A DNA stretch of 64,000 nt. Source: Pachyseris speciosa. Taxonomy: Eukaryota > Cnidaria > Anthozoa > Scleractinia > Pachyseridae. The notes under the pieces are model-generated. The model was given only the letters and a program-made list of their open reading frames with translations, made no database searches and was not told the DNA's origin. The stretch is taken from positions 398,501 to 462,500 of the forward strand of contig JAEMWC010000270.1 of NCBI GenBank assembly GCA_016490735.1, in the 5' to 3' direction. Below, piece after piece: positions 12,211 to 21,155 of the stretch. How positions within the stretch are numbered: position 1 is the stretch's first letter; every line of letters starts with the position of its first letter. Position numbers and translations under genes: made by a program.

Positions 12211-13762
12211 TCCATTTTCTTGTTAATGAACCTGTAAGGATTGGACACAGATGTTTCACATAGAGTAGAGTTATATCACTTCTGAATTAAATCAATAATT
12301 GCTAATGCCGACTTGAATATCACCCTTTTACAAGCACAAATTAAAATGTTCATGCAGGCCTATTTCAAGGAAATAAAATCCCATTTTGTAGCAGGTTTGA
12401 TAAACAAATATCAGATGAATCAGATGAATCTCTCATAACAACCATGCAACCGGGGATATCAGTAACTGTCGATTTGAATTGTCTGAATAAAAATAGGAAT
12501 TAGGTAGCATGGCAATTGGATGTTTAGAAGATGTGATTGCATTGTATTTTAATCACGAAAGACTGTAGTGTTGATTCATCATTTGTTCATTTATGATTTG
12601 CTGGACACCAAAGCCCCTTTTAAGCAATGCCTAGTGCAAAGCCTTTTATCGGAAATTAGCATTATTTACCTTATTTACATTTGGATGCAATTTCAAAGTA
12701 AGACCTGAAGACATTAAAAATTACACTATGATTTAATCCGGGATTGAAGAATACATGGTAAAGCAAGCAGGATTCAAATATCCACAAACTTGTGACTCCT
12801 CTTGTATCAAGAAGCAATGGTGAAACAAAAGACCAGGAAGACAATTTATTTTTAATCATTTTATTTGTATATATTTTTGGCTAATGAAAGGACCTGAAAT
12901 AAAAAAATACAAAGCATCAACCATAACTGTATTGAATGTGATGAACTTAGCTGAAGTGTACAGCATTATTGGTATAAGCTATATACAATGGAGATTCACT
13001 AATTTTGTGACATTCTCCTTTGTTACTATGGCCACATATTTTGTTGCCCCATCAAAAACTCAAGTAGTGACTAAATCCTTTTGTTCAATTTTTGATTCTA
13101 ATGTGGTGCTCAAACTGACAGACTGACTGACACACAATTGTTGTTTGTGGCTCATAACCTGTAAAATGATTGAAAGTTTTTTTCAGTTGAGCAATTAAAG
13201 TAAACCCAAGTTGCAAAGGAATGAACATATTTTACTTTATTACAAAATTTTTCTTACAAAATTGATGTTGTGGAGGCATACCCACGTTTACGTAGGCTGG
13301 TCTAAAAAATAAAAACAAAACCGGCTGATATGTACACAAAGAAACATAACAATCCTCAAGTCTTGCTACAACAGCGGTTTCAGTAAACATCAATACCTAA
13401 CCTACAAAAAGAGTTGTTTACAACGCTGGGATTTGGCATGATGACACTTCAAGAACACTAGAAATCCGAATAGATACAGGAAAATTCGAAGCTAACTCTC
13501 AACCTACCTTTGAAAAACGATCCGAAAATGGCGGCTAACTTGGTTTCACGATCAAAGATTTTGGCGAAAATTCTACTTGTTTGTCTTCCACTTCGCTTTC
13601 AAAATGGCTGCTGAAGACTCCTCTCGCTGTTTCGTTGTCAAAAGTTGCGGATGAAGATTTTAAGTGTCAGAAAACAAAAGATTTCTTACGACCCGAGCCA
13701 CCTTCAAAAAACAGCAACCATCTTCCTCGAGAACAATGCGGTGACCCCACAGATGTCCTAAC
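12211..13762. other. no gene recognised
   Basis: Non-coding, AT-rich. Small open frames at 12671-12859, 12884-13126 and 13581-13769 show no motif. Confidence 0.5.
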
Positions 13763-13784
13763 AAAATAGGGATATTCCGGACTG
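13763..13784 (-). repeat. 22-bp terminal-inverted-repeat-like sequence, right
   Basis: Exact reverse complement of 7494-7515. The flanks are TTTAC on the left and TTTAT on the right, which is not a convincing target duplication. Confidence 0.6.
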
Positions 13785-14407
13785 TTTATAATTAATCATT
13801 TTTTGTGTTTCTGATACCATGAAACGGTTTGCAAACTATTGGCTAACACTAAATTGTCCTTATAATACAGCAGTTATGACTGAAAACATGTTCGCATTGA
13901 CGACTTTTGGCATTAATCTTTGAAATACTTCGTAATACGTTAAAAATCTAATAGATGACAGCCTTAGTGCTTATCGTTTTTATGCATGAGAAAAAGAGAC
14001 TGCTTTCTAGTTTGAGGTGTTTCCTTCCCTCGGGTGACTTTCCTTCTGGCTATTGTAGCTCTCGATTTTCTTTTCTTGATCCATAGTTCGGGGGCATAGT
14101 CTGGTACTGTTCCACATCCACATATTCAGAATATGTCTAAAATCCTCCTCGCCCCCAAAATGTAAATTAAAATGCAACTCAAAACCCGTGGGAGGTCCGC
14201 AGGGACATCATGGCGGTCGGACGTTTCTCTTTGCCGTCCGCGTAGTTGAAGTATAGCAGCGACGCCCAAAATCTCTCGGTAAATACAAATTAACATCATA
14301 GTTACAAATGTCTTTTAATTATTAAATGCGCGCAGAAGAACAAGCGTGGCGAGAGAGGTTCCATTGAAGAAGAAACTTCGCCTCGGCCGGCTTCGAAGAA
14401 ACCAAAC

Positions 14408-15227
14408 ATGGCCTCCGAATCTGCTGGTAACCTCGAAGGAGACATAAACGAAGCTATTCAATCAATGGCTGACAGCGAGGAGGAGCCTAGCCTTTTGGAA
14501 ATCAAAAGCTTACTATTAACAATCAATCAGTCAATCAACTGCTCTGTTTCATCACTTCTTAGTGACAACAAAGCACTGAGAAGGGAACTGGAAGAATTAA
14601 AGGACTGTATAAACCGCTAACTGAAAGAACTCAAGGAATCGTTACAAAAGACGAACAGTGAAAACAAGGCGTTAAAAACATCCCTGGATTCTACTAACGA
14701 ACAGCTAAAAGCAACGAAAGAAAAACTTCGTAATCAAACGGAAGACATTCTTCAACTATGGGAGAACTTCGATAACCTCGAACAATACACACGTAAAACC
14801 TCCATTGACATACAAGGAATTCCGGAAGACGCCTATTCTAGCACAGAGGACGTTGTAATTAAAGTAGCTAAAGCTCTTAATATTACGGTCGAGCCTGAGG
14901 ACATCGAAATTTGCCACAAATTAAAACAAGGAAACTGTATCATTGCGAAATTTGTTAGCCACAAAACGAAGTCTAGCCTTCACAAAAACCGTACACAGTT
15001 GAAAAACGTTAAAATCAAAGATCTATTCCCGGGATATCCAAGCATAACACAACGTGGTATTTTTATCAATGAGAACCTGACAAGATATATACAAGCGAGG
15101 ATTATTAGAAGAAGCCAACTGGCGCAGAAGAGATGGTACGTTGCTTAGTGTTTGGACAATGGATGGTAAGTTATTTGTTAAAACTTTCCCTGATGGCAGA
15201 CCTATTAGAATCGTTTCTGAGGAAGAC
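14408..15227 (+). pseudogene. LINE ORF1 protein (coiled coil plus RRM-like), broken
   Basis: ATG at 14408 opens an acidic N-terminus and a heptad-rich coiled coil (ALRRELEELKDCIN, then LKATKEKLRNQTE). A TAA at 14618-14620 interrupts it. It continues in the same frame into LEQYTRKTSIDIQGIP and EDIEICHKLKQGN, an L1 ORF1-type RNA-binding region. A 1-nt shift at about 15135 leads to the C-terminal piece SVWTMDGKLFVKTFPDGRP. The end runs directly into ORF2 endonuclease sequence, so a deletion has fused ORF1 to ORF2. Confidence 0.75.
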
Positions 15228-16548
15228 TCAAGGCGTTACCTCATTGTAAAGGCTAATATTCAAGACAAAGAGTATGTCTTGGTGAATACATATGCTTCTA
15301 ATAAGGATAAAGACTTGTTAGAATTTTTCAGTAGCATTTAAAAGCCGATTTGCGATAACGATTTAGACAATGAAAAAAATATCATTATTGGTGGTGATTT
15401 TAATTGCCCTATTTATCCTCTGCTCGATAAAAAAGGCGGCGTTCTCACTCCTCGGAGGGCTGTGGTGGAGAGAATTCTATGCATGCCAAGCGAATTGGAT
15501 TTAATTGATATATGGAGAATCAGAAACCCTAGCTTGAGGAGTTACAATTGGAGTCAAAAATCACCCTGCGTATTATACCGTTTAGACTATTGGCTCATTT
15601 CCAATAATTTACAGGATTTTGTGCAGTCAACTAACATCTCCCCAGCGATTAGGACCGATCACGCCGCAATTGACCTGAGTGTTGGTGATATTGAGAAAGG
15701 CGTTAAAGGCCCTGGGTTCTGGAAATTTAACTGCTCACTACTTGACGATGAAAATTATCTTCAAGAAGTAAAAACAAAAAATAATAATAATAACTTTCAA
15801 GCATGGATGGTGGAGGGCGAAAAGGAATTACAAGATAAACGTGCAATTTGGGAATGAATTACGTACAATATTCGGTTCCATGCCATCAACTATTCAAAGA
15901 TTAAATAGAAACAAAACAAAGAAAAGGAAACTCAGTTAGAAAACGATTACAGCGAGGCCGCAAAGAAATTTGAAGACGATCCTAGTGAAGATAACAAATC
16001 TCGGCTATGTGAGGTGAAAGAGAAACTTGGAAAAAGTTATGACGAAACGATCAAAGGCGTCATTATTCGTGCAAGAGCTCGATGGCACGACTACGGCGAG
16101 AAAAGCTCGAAGTATTTTTTAAATCTAGAAAGAAGAAACCAAGTGAAAAAGCACATAAGCAAACTTCAAATTAATAGTTCCTTAACAACTAACCCTACCG
16201 TTTTCTCTCGGAAGCAAAACACTTCTATGTGAACTTGTACCAATCACCATCCATAACTGCGGACAGAGAATTTTGATAGAGAACTTCTTAAATGGTCTGG
16301 AAATTCCAAAATTATCAGAAGAAGAAAAGCAATCATGCGAAGGGAAAATATCACTGGAAGAAAGCGAAATAACTTTAGAAAGCTTCAAGGAGAACAAATC
16401 ACCTGGAAGTGATGGGATTCCCATAGAATTCTACAAACGATGTTGGGATATCATAAAGAAACCTTTCATTGAATGTGTCAACGAATCTTTTGAAAGAGGT
16501 GAAATGTCAGACACACAGAAAAAAGCTGTGATAACGCTTATTGAGAAG
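15228..16548 (+). pseudogene. LINE ORF2: APE endonuclease C-half and RT start
   Basis: Endonuclease signatures: GGDFNCP (about 15390), YRLDYWLIS and RTDHAAIDLS (15462-15857). The N-terminal catalytic part is deleted. After stops at 15339 and 15855 the linker to RT continues, with ARARWHDYGEKSSKYFLNLE at 16014-16232, then NKSPGSDGIPIEFYK, the start of RT, up to 16548. The remainder is at 40645-42783. Together they would copy LINE RNA at a nicked target; this copy cannot. Confidence 0.8.
16543..16548 (+). repeat. Polinton target-site duplication, left (GAGAAG)
   Basis: GAGAAG immediately precedes the left TIR and is repeated immediately after the right TIR at 40645-40650. Six-base duplications are the hallmark of Polinton/Maverick integrases. 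Removing the element and one copy restores a continuous LINE RT frame. Confidence 0.93.
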
Positions 16549-16776
16549 GGTAGTACTATGCGCTAGGATAGACCCAAAAACTGTCACTTTTTTAGCCAAT
16601 CAGCGTCGAGTATTTCAAAATTTGATGAGTGAGCGTGGACTGGGTACTAGAAAAACTGCGCTAGGATAGACCCAAAAACTGTCACTTTTTTAGCAAATCA
16701 GCGTCGAGTATTTGGAGTTTGATGAGTGAGCGGGGACTGGGTACTAGCTGTCAATCCAAAAGGGTCACGTGACCGT
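16549..16776 (+). repeat. Polinton left terminal inverted repeat (228 bp)
   Basis: Matches the reverse complement of 40416-40644 with a handful of substitutions and small gaps, up to GGGTCACGTGACCGT. Inside it a unit starting GCGCTAGGATAGACCC occurs twice (16560 and 16658, period 98). The first base is G where the right end has A. Confidence 0.95.
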
Positions 16777-17105
16777 GTTACTTCCCCTCGTCCCGTGCGG
16801 TTTTGCATCTCATTTAAAAAAGGTTCAAAATGCCCCTACATTTCTACTTGAGGGAGGGATGAGAGTCAATGAACGGACACGTGATGGTTTTTGATGCACT
16901 GTTTAATGGTATTTTATAATGGTTCTGTTTACAACGTCAAAAAGAAAGTCAAAATTTCGTAAATGATGGCGTAAGGCGTAGGGTGCAAGGCTTCGTGTAT
17001 GTTCTCCACAGTCATTGCTGAAAGGGCAGAGGAACAAGTGTCGTGTCAAGCGTCGTGATTTGTCCAACGCACATGCAAACATCACCTGCGAGTGAGAACA
17101 GGCAG
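16777..17105. other. Polinton left subterminal region, no gene
   Basis: About 330 bp between the TIR and the first minus-strand module. It holds one minus-strand ATTAAA (16902-16907) that could end the leftmost transcript. No open frame of note. Confidence 0.5.
16902..16907 (-). terminator. ATTAAA polyadenylation-type signal
   Basis: On the minus strand, about 215 nt beyond the stop of the last Cys-rich module (17122). The same hexamer follows three other modules of the array. Confidence 0.35.
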
Positions 17106-17121
17106 TTAGTGTTGTTTGCAG

Positions 17122-17567
17122 CTACGGCACCGGTATTTTTCTTTTACGAAAGAAAACTGTGACAGTGGTTTGTGGGAGAGTGGATAACTTTGGTTTACAA
17201 ATACTGCAAGCAAAGGGTTCACAGGCGGGACAGTAGGAGGGAAGTAAGTCTCGGTAGCGGCGACAGGAGCGGCGGTGACGGAACTCGTCGGATCTGGCGG
17301 ACCTTTCGTGGTTGCAATGGATAGGGACCAAGGGAGCGATAGAAAAGCCACCAAAATCCAGAAAACACTGCAAGACAATGAAAGGGTGGTTTGCAAGTGC
17401 TGCACGGATTCTAAATAGTCACAGATACTGCATGAATTGTTTCGACAGTAGGATGGCCGTAGACTTCGACAGCGGCGACAGGGGTTGCGGTGCTTGAATT
17501 TGGATTGGAAGGGCCTCCCGTATGAACAGCGGATACTGACTGGGGGTTCAGTGGAAAAGGCGCCACA
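17122..17567 (-). CDS. array modules 20 and 21 (duplicated Cys-rich modules)
   Basis: Module 20 (17567 downward) has FKHRNPCRRCRSLRPSYC and CSICDY. Module 21 (17122-17367) has FRHRRSCRRYRDLLPSYC, then ACSICKPK, and ends RKRKIPVP then TAG. The spacing of HR, CRR, PSYC and CSIC is preserved, so they are paralogous zinc-binding-like modules. Both are preceded by strong acceptors (TTTATTGCAG, TTGTCTTGCAG). Confidence 0.5.
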
Positions 17568-20500
17568 CTGCAATAAAAATAAACGGTTTTTAATGAAACT
17601 GTCAAAAGACTAATTAGGATTACAATATTTGCAACTGAAAGGATAACGATAGGGGTGGTCTTGGAAGTGGCATTCTTGACAGGCGGTTGATAAAGTGAAG
17701 TGTTGGCAATGTTGACACCGCACCCAACGTTGTTGGAGCCAATAGCGTTTGAGGTGCCGGCAAAACTTGATCCCGGCGTCGGGATGGGTGGGGAACAGGT
17801 TCAGCATGTCTGTCATGCACTGGAAAGGAAAACAGGGGAATGAAAGTCAATCTCTTGGTAAAAGAAGCGAGTGGGAAGATGGAGACAGGTCTGATTCGCA
17901 TGCGCCCAGTACTGGGGATCAATGTCTGAGCAGAGGTGGGTGCTGGTTAGGATCTGCAAGAACAGCGACGCAAAAATCAATGGGCTTGTAGGATGTAGTA
18001 CAGGACGTGGCGGCGGGACACGTGGAACCATTGACCGCAGCTATGGAGGTGTGGGCAAATGAAGATTCTTTCGGGGACACGCGGGCGTTCGGCCATGGGA
18101 TCAATCAATCTCTGTCAAGAAAACCAAGCGCAGCGTTTTAATAATCCATGTGCATGAGATAACTGTGACGAATTTCAAGGAGGAGGTTGTGTTTCAATAT
18201 TAACCAGCGGTCGTAGACCAGGTAGCGTATGCGGTGGACTGTCAGTTGGTAGGAGGGATTGAGGCTGGCTAGGCGTATCAGCGGGTCAATGAAAACCTGG
18301 GGAGAAAGTGTAACTGTGCGTGACACGACTGCACCACGTGATTCCCTGGTATAGAAACTTTAGTCGTTGATGGCAAGCCATGAAAGGCACTTGCGTGACG
18401 GTGAGGCGATAGGAGGGATTGAGGGTGGCCAGGCGTATCAGGGGGGTAATGAAGACCTACGGAAAGAGAAAATGCTAAATCGGAGGTCACTGTGACGGTG
18501 AAGGAGAGGATTTGGATCATGGCTGGAGCGGAGGCAAACCCATCCCTTGGGCATGGTCTGCGAAAAAACCAACACGAAGGAATGGGAATTGGACATGTTT
18601 TAATAACACAGATAAAATGGAAGCAATACAAAGGTGAAAACCAGAACAAAAACTGAACAACATGGCAACGGTATGAGGACCAACACCTGGTGCTGTGGGA
18701 GGCGATTGGCAACTGCCCGGGGTGGACCGTCAGCTGTTGAGAGATTCAAAATAGTCCAGTACGCGTTGGAAATTGGCCAGGGTGGCTCTGCGTGGCAGGA
18801 AGGCTCTGAGGATGACCGGGATCTGCTTTGAGTAGACGAGGCGCTTGCAACGAGGGTACATCGGGCAAACGAATAGGCAACTGTCATTCTGGTGGTGGGC
18901 CCACTTCCCGTAGGCGTCAATCAGAAACTGCAAGGGTAAGAGATGAATGACTTTGGGGGTAACGAAGACGACGGGCAAGTTTGCTCTTTATCCAGTGTTG
19001 ACAAAAGCTGGGTGATTGGAAACAAATCCACCCTGGTGGCAACTGGAAAGACAATGGAAAACACTTAGCGGGGTCGATGATGATTTTGACGCGTATACCG
19101 GGTAGGCTCCCGTTCTTGTCGTCATCCCAATGCCAATGAAAGCCGGGTTCGGTGTAACAGATCCACCCCAGGGGCAACTAGAAAGAAAAGACAAGACTTA
19201 CTCAGCGGAGGGGCACGAAGTCGATGCGCAGGTTGGGTCGGGTCCCGTCATAGTCCCAGTGCCAATGATAACCGGGGTCGGGTTGATAACAGGTCCACTC
19301 CCGGGGCAACTGAAAGAGAAGAAGAAAGAACGCCTGTGACGAAAGCTGTGGGGTCTGTTCCAGTACCCGGGGATGACAATGAGCCGCAGGTCGCTTTGGG
19401 GGGCGTGGTTTACGTGAACGTTCCCTATGTGAACGTCTGTGTGACAAAGGCAACCCCTGATCAGGGCCTGAAAAGACAAAACTTACTCAGGACCAAGCGC
19501 TTTTTGAGGGGGGGTTTCCGTGCCAGTGCCAATGAAAACGAAGTCCTAGGAAACAAGTCCACCCCGGGAACATGCCCTGAAAAAGAGGGAGGAGGACTTA
19601 CATTCTGTAAAACAAAGCGGGGCCGTAAACGGTGTCCGAGGCAAAAGTGCTGTGATCTTCGTGCCAAATGAGTGTGGCCTTGTTTTCGATGTAAGAGGCG
19701 CACGTGCACTCGACTCGACCGCTCACGGGAGCGTCGTCGAACACGTAACAGTTTTGGCACCAAAAGGTGACCTGGGGGAGAGGAGAGAGACACTTACTCA
19801 GGTCAGACAAACGCATCGGAGGAAGGAATCATCAAGCAGGGAACAAAGCCAAGTGGTGATCTGACGAGGAAAAAACACTTACGTGGATTGCCTGACTACT
19901 AAGCGACAAGTGCACCGGGGTAGGGAACAAAACCAAGTGGTGATCTGACAAAAAGGAAACAACACTTACGCGTCACGGCCAATAATCCCAGGGACAGTAG
20001 AGGGGGTAAGCGAAACTGCGGACTTGATGAGCCCGGATGGTTTTACCCCGGTGGGTCATGCAAGCTGCCACCAACGTTTGGCCGGGCACTTCATTCATGA
20101 AGGGTAACCAATGGAAATCGCAGGTGCCGTGGGGTACGATCTACAAAGAAACACTTACTTAGAGCGGAACCAGTCTGAGCTTGTGAAACCAATGGTGTGC
20201 ACTTTGAAAGGCGTGGAAATGAAATCTAGCGACAGCAGATCTCGGTTGCGCTCTCAGGAGGATGTTGGGGAGGTGAAGCAGCATGCATTTCTGTCGGAGG
20301 AACAGGGGCTGCGAAAAAAAAGGAGGACACTTACTTACGAACGTCCAAACCAGAATTCAGAATTCAGAATGGACTTCCATTGTGGCTCGATGACCATGAG
20401 GCGATGCTGTTCCTCGAACCAAGGAATGTAATCGCTTTCGTTCAAGAGTTGCTGCGTGTAGGTCAGACAGAAAACTTTGGCGGGCAGGGGCTGAGGAAGA

Positions 20501-20910
20501 GGGTAGGAAAGGGGTGACTTAGTTATGAGCTAACTGCTATGACAAGACATGAAAAAAACGTGAACTTACGGTTCCGTGTACACGACAGCGTGGTAGCTGG
20601 TCCATCTGTTGGTGAATTTTGTCCCAGCCCATGGCCAAGCGATTCTTGATGTTATCCTGGATTTCCTGCATTTCTTTTTTCTTTCAGGATTAACTCCTGC
20701 ATTTCAGGCGGCAGAAAATCCCATTGGGATGACCCATCTCGGTCTGGTGACATGTCGGTGTCGTCTGGTGTCCAGTACGCTCCATCACGGGGGAAATCCC
20801 TTGCGCCATCCATCTTTCACTACCTCTGATCTGGGTACTTCATAGCAAGCTCTCCCGTCATCGACGATCTCTGATCTGGGTTTTTTCGTGGGAGGTATAT
20901 AGTTCGCCAT
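17122..20910 (-). CDS. left-arm array of small Cys/Trp-rich modules (unrecognised gene complex)
   Basis: The minus strand carries a leader exon (20570-20910) followed by about 20 short modules, each preceded by a pyrimidine tract and CAG/TAG. Every module I translated is open in the same phase from its first base. Most end in a stop at or just before a GTAAGT. Recurrent patterns are P-x-G-W-x-C with FHWHW, and zinc-ribbon-like Cys pairs. ATTAAA signals at 18598, 18136, 17587 and 16902 suggest several 3' ends. The simplest reading is one promoter with alternative terminal exons, comparable in position to the spliced early regions of adenoviruses. No family is recognised and function is unknown. 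A purely decayed long gene is the alternative. Confidence 0.5.
17610..18111 (-). CDS. array modules 17-19 (zinc-ribbon-like)
   Basis: Module 17 (17977-18111) encodes ERIFICPHLHSCGQWFHVSR and ends QAH then TGA. Module 18 (17953 downward) encodes ILTSTHLCSDIDPQYWAHAN. Module 19 (17610-17819) encodes CMTDMLNLFPTHPDAGIKFC, then VRCQHCQHFTLSTACQECHF and FSCKYCNPN then a stop; three Cys pairs look like a zinc ribbon. ATTAAA follows at 17587-17594. Confidence 0.5.
18138..18557 (-). CDS. array modules 14-16
   Basis: Module 14 (18557 downward) encodes TMPKGWVCLRSSHDPN. Module 15 (18456 downward) encodes VFITPLIRLATLNPSYRLTV. Module 16 (18296-18138) encodes VFIDPLIRLASLNPSYQLTV and ends MHMDY then TAA. 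Modules 15 and 16 are clear duplicates. The stop of module 16 lies within ATTAAAA (18136-18142), so stop and polyadenylation signal overlap. Confidence 0.5.
18598..18604 (-). terminator. ATTAAAA polyadenylation-type signal
   Basis: On the minus strand, 126 nt after the stop of module 13. Confidence 0.4.
18730..18926 (-). CDS. array module 13
   Basis: Encodes FLIDAYGKWAHHQND, CLFVCPMYPRCKRLVYSK and a helical tail (ATLANFQRVLDYFESLNS) before TGA at 18730-18732. A minus-strand ATTAAAA follows at 18598-18604. Its middle resembles module 17 (ICPHLHSCGQWFHVSRR), implying another duplicated Cys-containing fold. Confidence 0.45.
18930..19177 (-). CDS. array modules 11 and 12 (GW-C type)
   Basis: Module 11 (19177 downward) encodes LPLGWICYTEPGFHWHWDDD. 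Module 12 (19042 downward) encodes LPPGWICFQSPSFCQHWIKS. The start of each is nearly identical to module 10 at the DNA level (TTGCC..., then GTGGA). In module 11 the donor-like GTAAGT has become CTAAGT. Confidence 0.45.
19202..19467 (-). CDS. array modules 9 and 10
   Basis: Module 9 (about 19340-19467) encodes ALIRGCLCHTDVHIGNVHVN and remains open up to the next acceptor; it lacks a clear GTAAGT. Module 10 (19202-19309) encodes LPREWTCYQPDPGYHWHWDY and ends VPLR followed by TGA that abuts GTAAGT at 19201. Module 10 is exactly 36 codons including the stop. Confidence 0.45.
19487..19576 (-). CDS. array module 8 (GW-C / FHWHW type)
   Basis: Encodes GMFPGWTCFLGLRFHWHWHG and ends SAWS followed by TGA that abuts GTAAGT. 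Followed by the 19-nt spacer 19468-19486. Related to modules 10, 11, 12 and 14 by the P-x-G/E-W-x-C pattern. Confidence 0.45.
   Translation of the reverse strand, partial: GMFPGWTCFLGLRFHWHWHGNPPSKSAWS
19602..19771 (-). CDS. array module 7 (Cys-rich)
   Basis: Encodes VTFWCQNCYVFDD, then RVECTCASYIENKATLIWH and ends FYRM, with the stop created across GTAAGT. Four cysteines in two CxxC/CxC pairs suggest metal binding. Spacers of 26 nt (19772-19797) before and 25 nt (19577-19601) after. Confidence 0.45.
19798..19944 (-). CDS. array modules 5 and 6 (duplicated tiny modules)
   Basis: Two modules of 62 and 63 nt (19883-19944 and 19798-19860) begin with nearly the same bases, ATCACCACTTGG(T/C)TTTGTTCC, and encode ITTWFCSLPRCTCRL and ITTWLCSLLDDSFLRC. 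They are separated by a 22-nt GTAAGT...CAG spacer (19861-19882) and preceded by a 25-nt one (19945-19969). Direct duplication of a whole module plus spacer is evident. Confidence 0.45.
19970..20140 (-). CDS. array module 4
   Basis: Opens IVPHGTCDFHWLPFMNE, contains ACMTHRGKTI and ends CPWDYWP before a TGA two codons from the donor-like GTAAGT. It is preceded by an 18-nt spacer (20141-20158). Both other frames have early stops, so this frame is the one under constraint. Shares the P-x-G-x-C...FHW pattern with modules 8 and 10-12. Confidence 0.4.
20159..20490 (-). CDS. array modules 2 and 3
   Basis: Module 2 (20339-20490) starts PLPAKVFCLTYTQQLL and ends in WFGRS with a stop formed by GTAAGT itself. 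Module 3 (20159-20308) starts PLFLRQKCMLLHLP, contains HFHAFQSAHHWFHK and ends at a TAA that touches GTAAGT. Both start with CCCCTG in phase 0, so either could follow the leader exon. The 30-nt spacer between them is 20309-20338. Not recognised. Confidence 0.4.
20491..20569 (-). other. candidate intron, 79 nt, after the leader exon
   Basis: Begins GTAAGTTCACG and ends CTACCCTCTTCCTCAG, with a TAACTAAG branch-point-like sequence. This is the most conventional intron of the array. Confidence 0.5.
20570..20910 (-). pseudogene. leader exon of the left-arm array (two homopolymer indels)
   Basis: ATG at 20910 opens MANYIPPTKKPRSE, with a short internal duplication (PRSEIVDDG, PRSEVVKDG). Reading continues after a shift in a C-run (about 20790) to SQWDFLPPEMQELIL, then after a shift in an A-run (about 20660) to KNRLAMGWDKIHQQMD. 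It ends at GGAACC before GTAAGT at 20569. LPPEMQELIL loosely recalls an F-box start, but that is weak. The exon ends in phase 0, which fits every downstream module. Confidence 0.45.
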
Positions 20911-21147
20911 CTTGAAACTGAGTGATCTCCGTGGCCGGTGCGTCGCCCTTATGGATTTGGCGTCCACCAATCAGCGCCGCGGAGATCACCCACGTGGCCT
21001 CAAGAGGGTGAGGGACCCCCATCCCCCCGGTTCTTCCATGACGTCATATGGGTTGGTTAGCGTTGATTGGTGCACGGGGTGGGGTCCACGCCAGGGTGGT
21101 GTCAGCAGGGACGGTGTATAAAGTGAGGTGCCTGGCGTGACGGTACC
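20911..21147. promoter_or_regulatory. divergent promoter region, left-arm array and PolB
   Basis: Lies between the oppositely oriented first ATGs (20910 minus, 21156 plus). Contains TATAAAG at 21117-21123 on the plus strand, 39 bases before the PolB ATG. Only a weak CATAAG is seen for the minus direction. Confidence 0.5.
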
Positions 21148-21155
21148 ATGTCAAC

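Larger units (their letters stand above)
14408..16548 (+). mobile_element. L1-like LINE, 5' part (interrupted by the Polinton)
   Basis: This part carries an ORF1 with coiled coil and RNA-binding region, the C-terminal half of the endonuclease, and the start of the reverse transcriptase. It stops at 16548 inside the RT ORF, where the Polinton begins, and resumes at 40645. The last six bases, GAGAAG, are repeated at 40645-40650. Many stops and frameshifts show this LINE was also dead or has decayed since. Confidence 0.85.
19178..20338 (-). other. cluster of eight GTAAGT...YAG spacers of 18-30 nt (candidate ultra-short introns)
   Basis: Minus-strand intervals from GTAAGT to CAG or TAG: 20309-20338 (30 nt), 20141-20158 (18), 19945-19969 (25), 19861-19882 (22), 19772-19797 (26), 19577-19601 (25), 19468-19486 (19), 19178-19201 (24). 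Between the ends they are almost pure pyrimidine. The pattern of perfect donors and acceptors is too regular for chance, but such lengths are far below usual metazoan introns. Confidence 0.55.
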
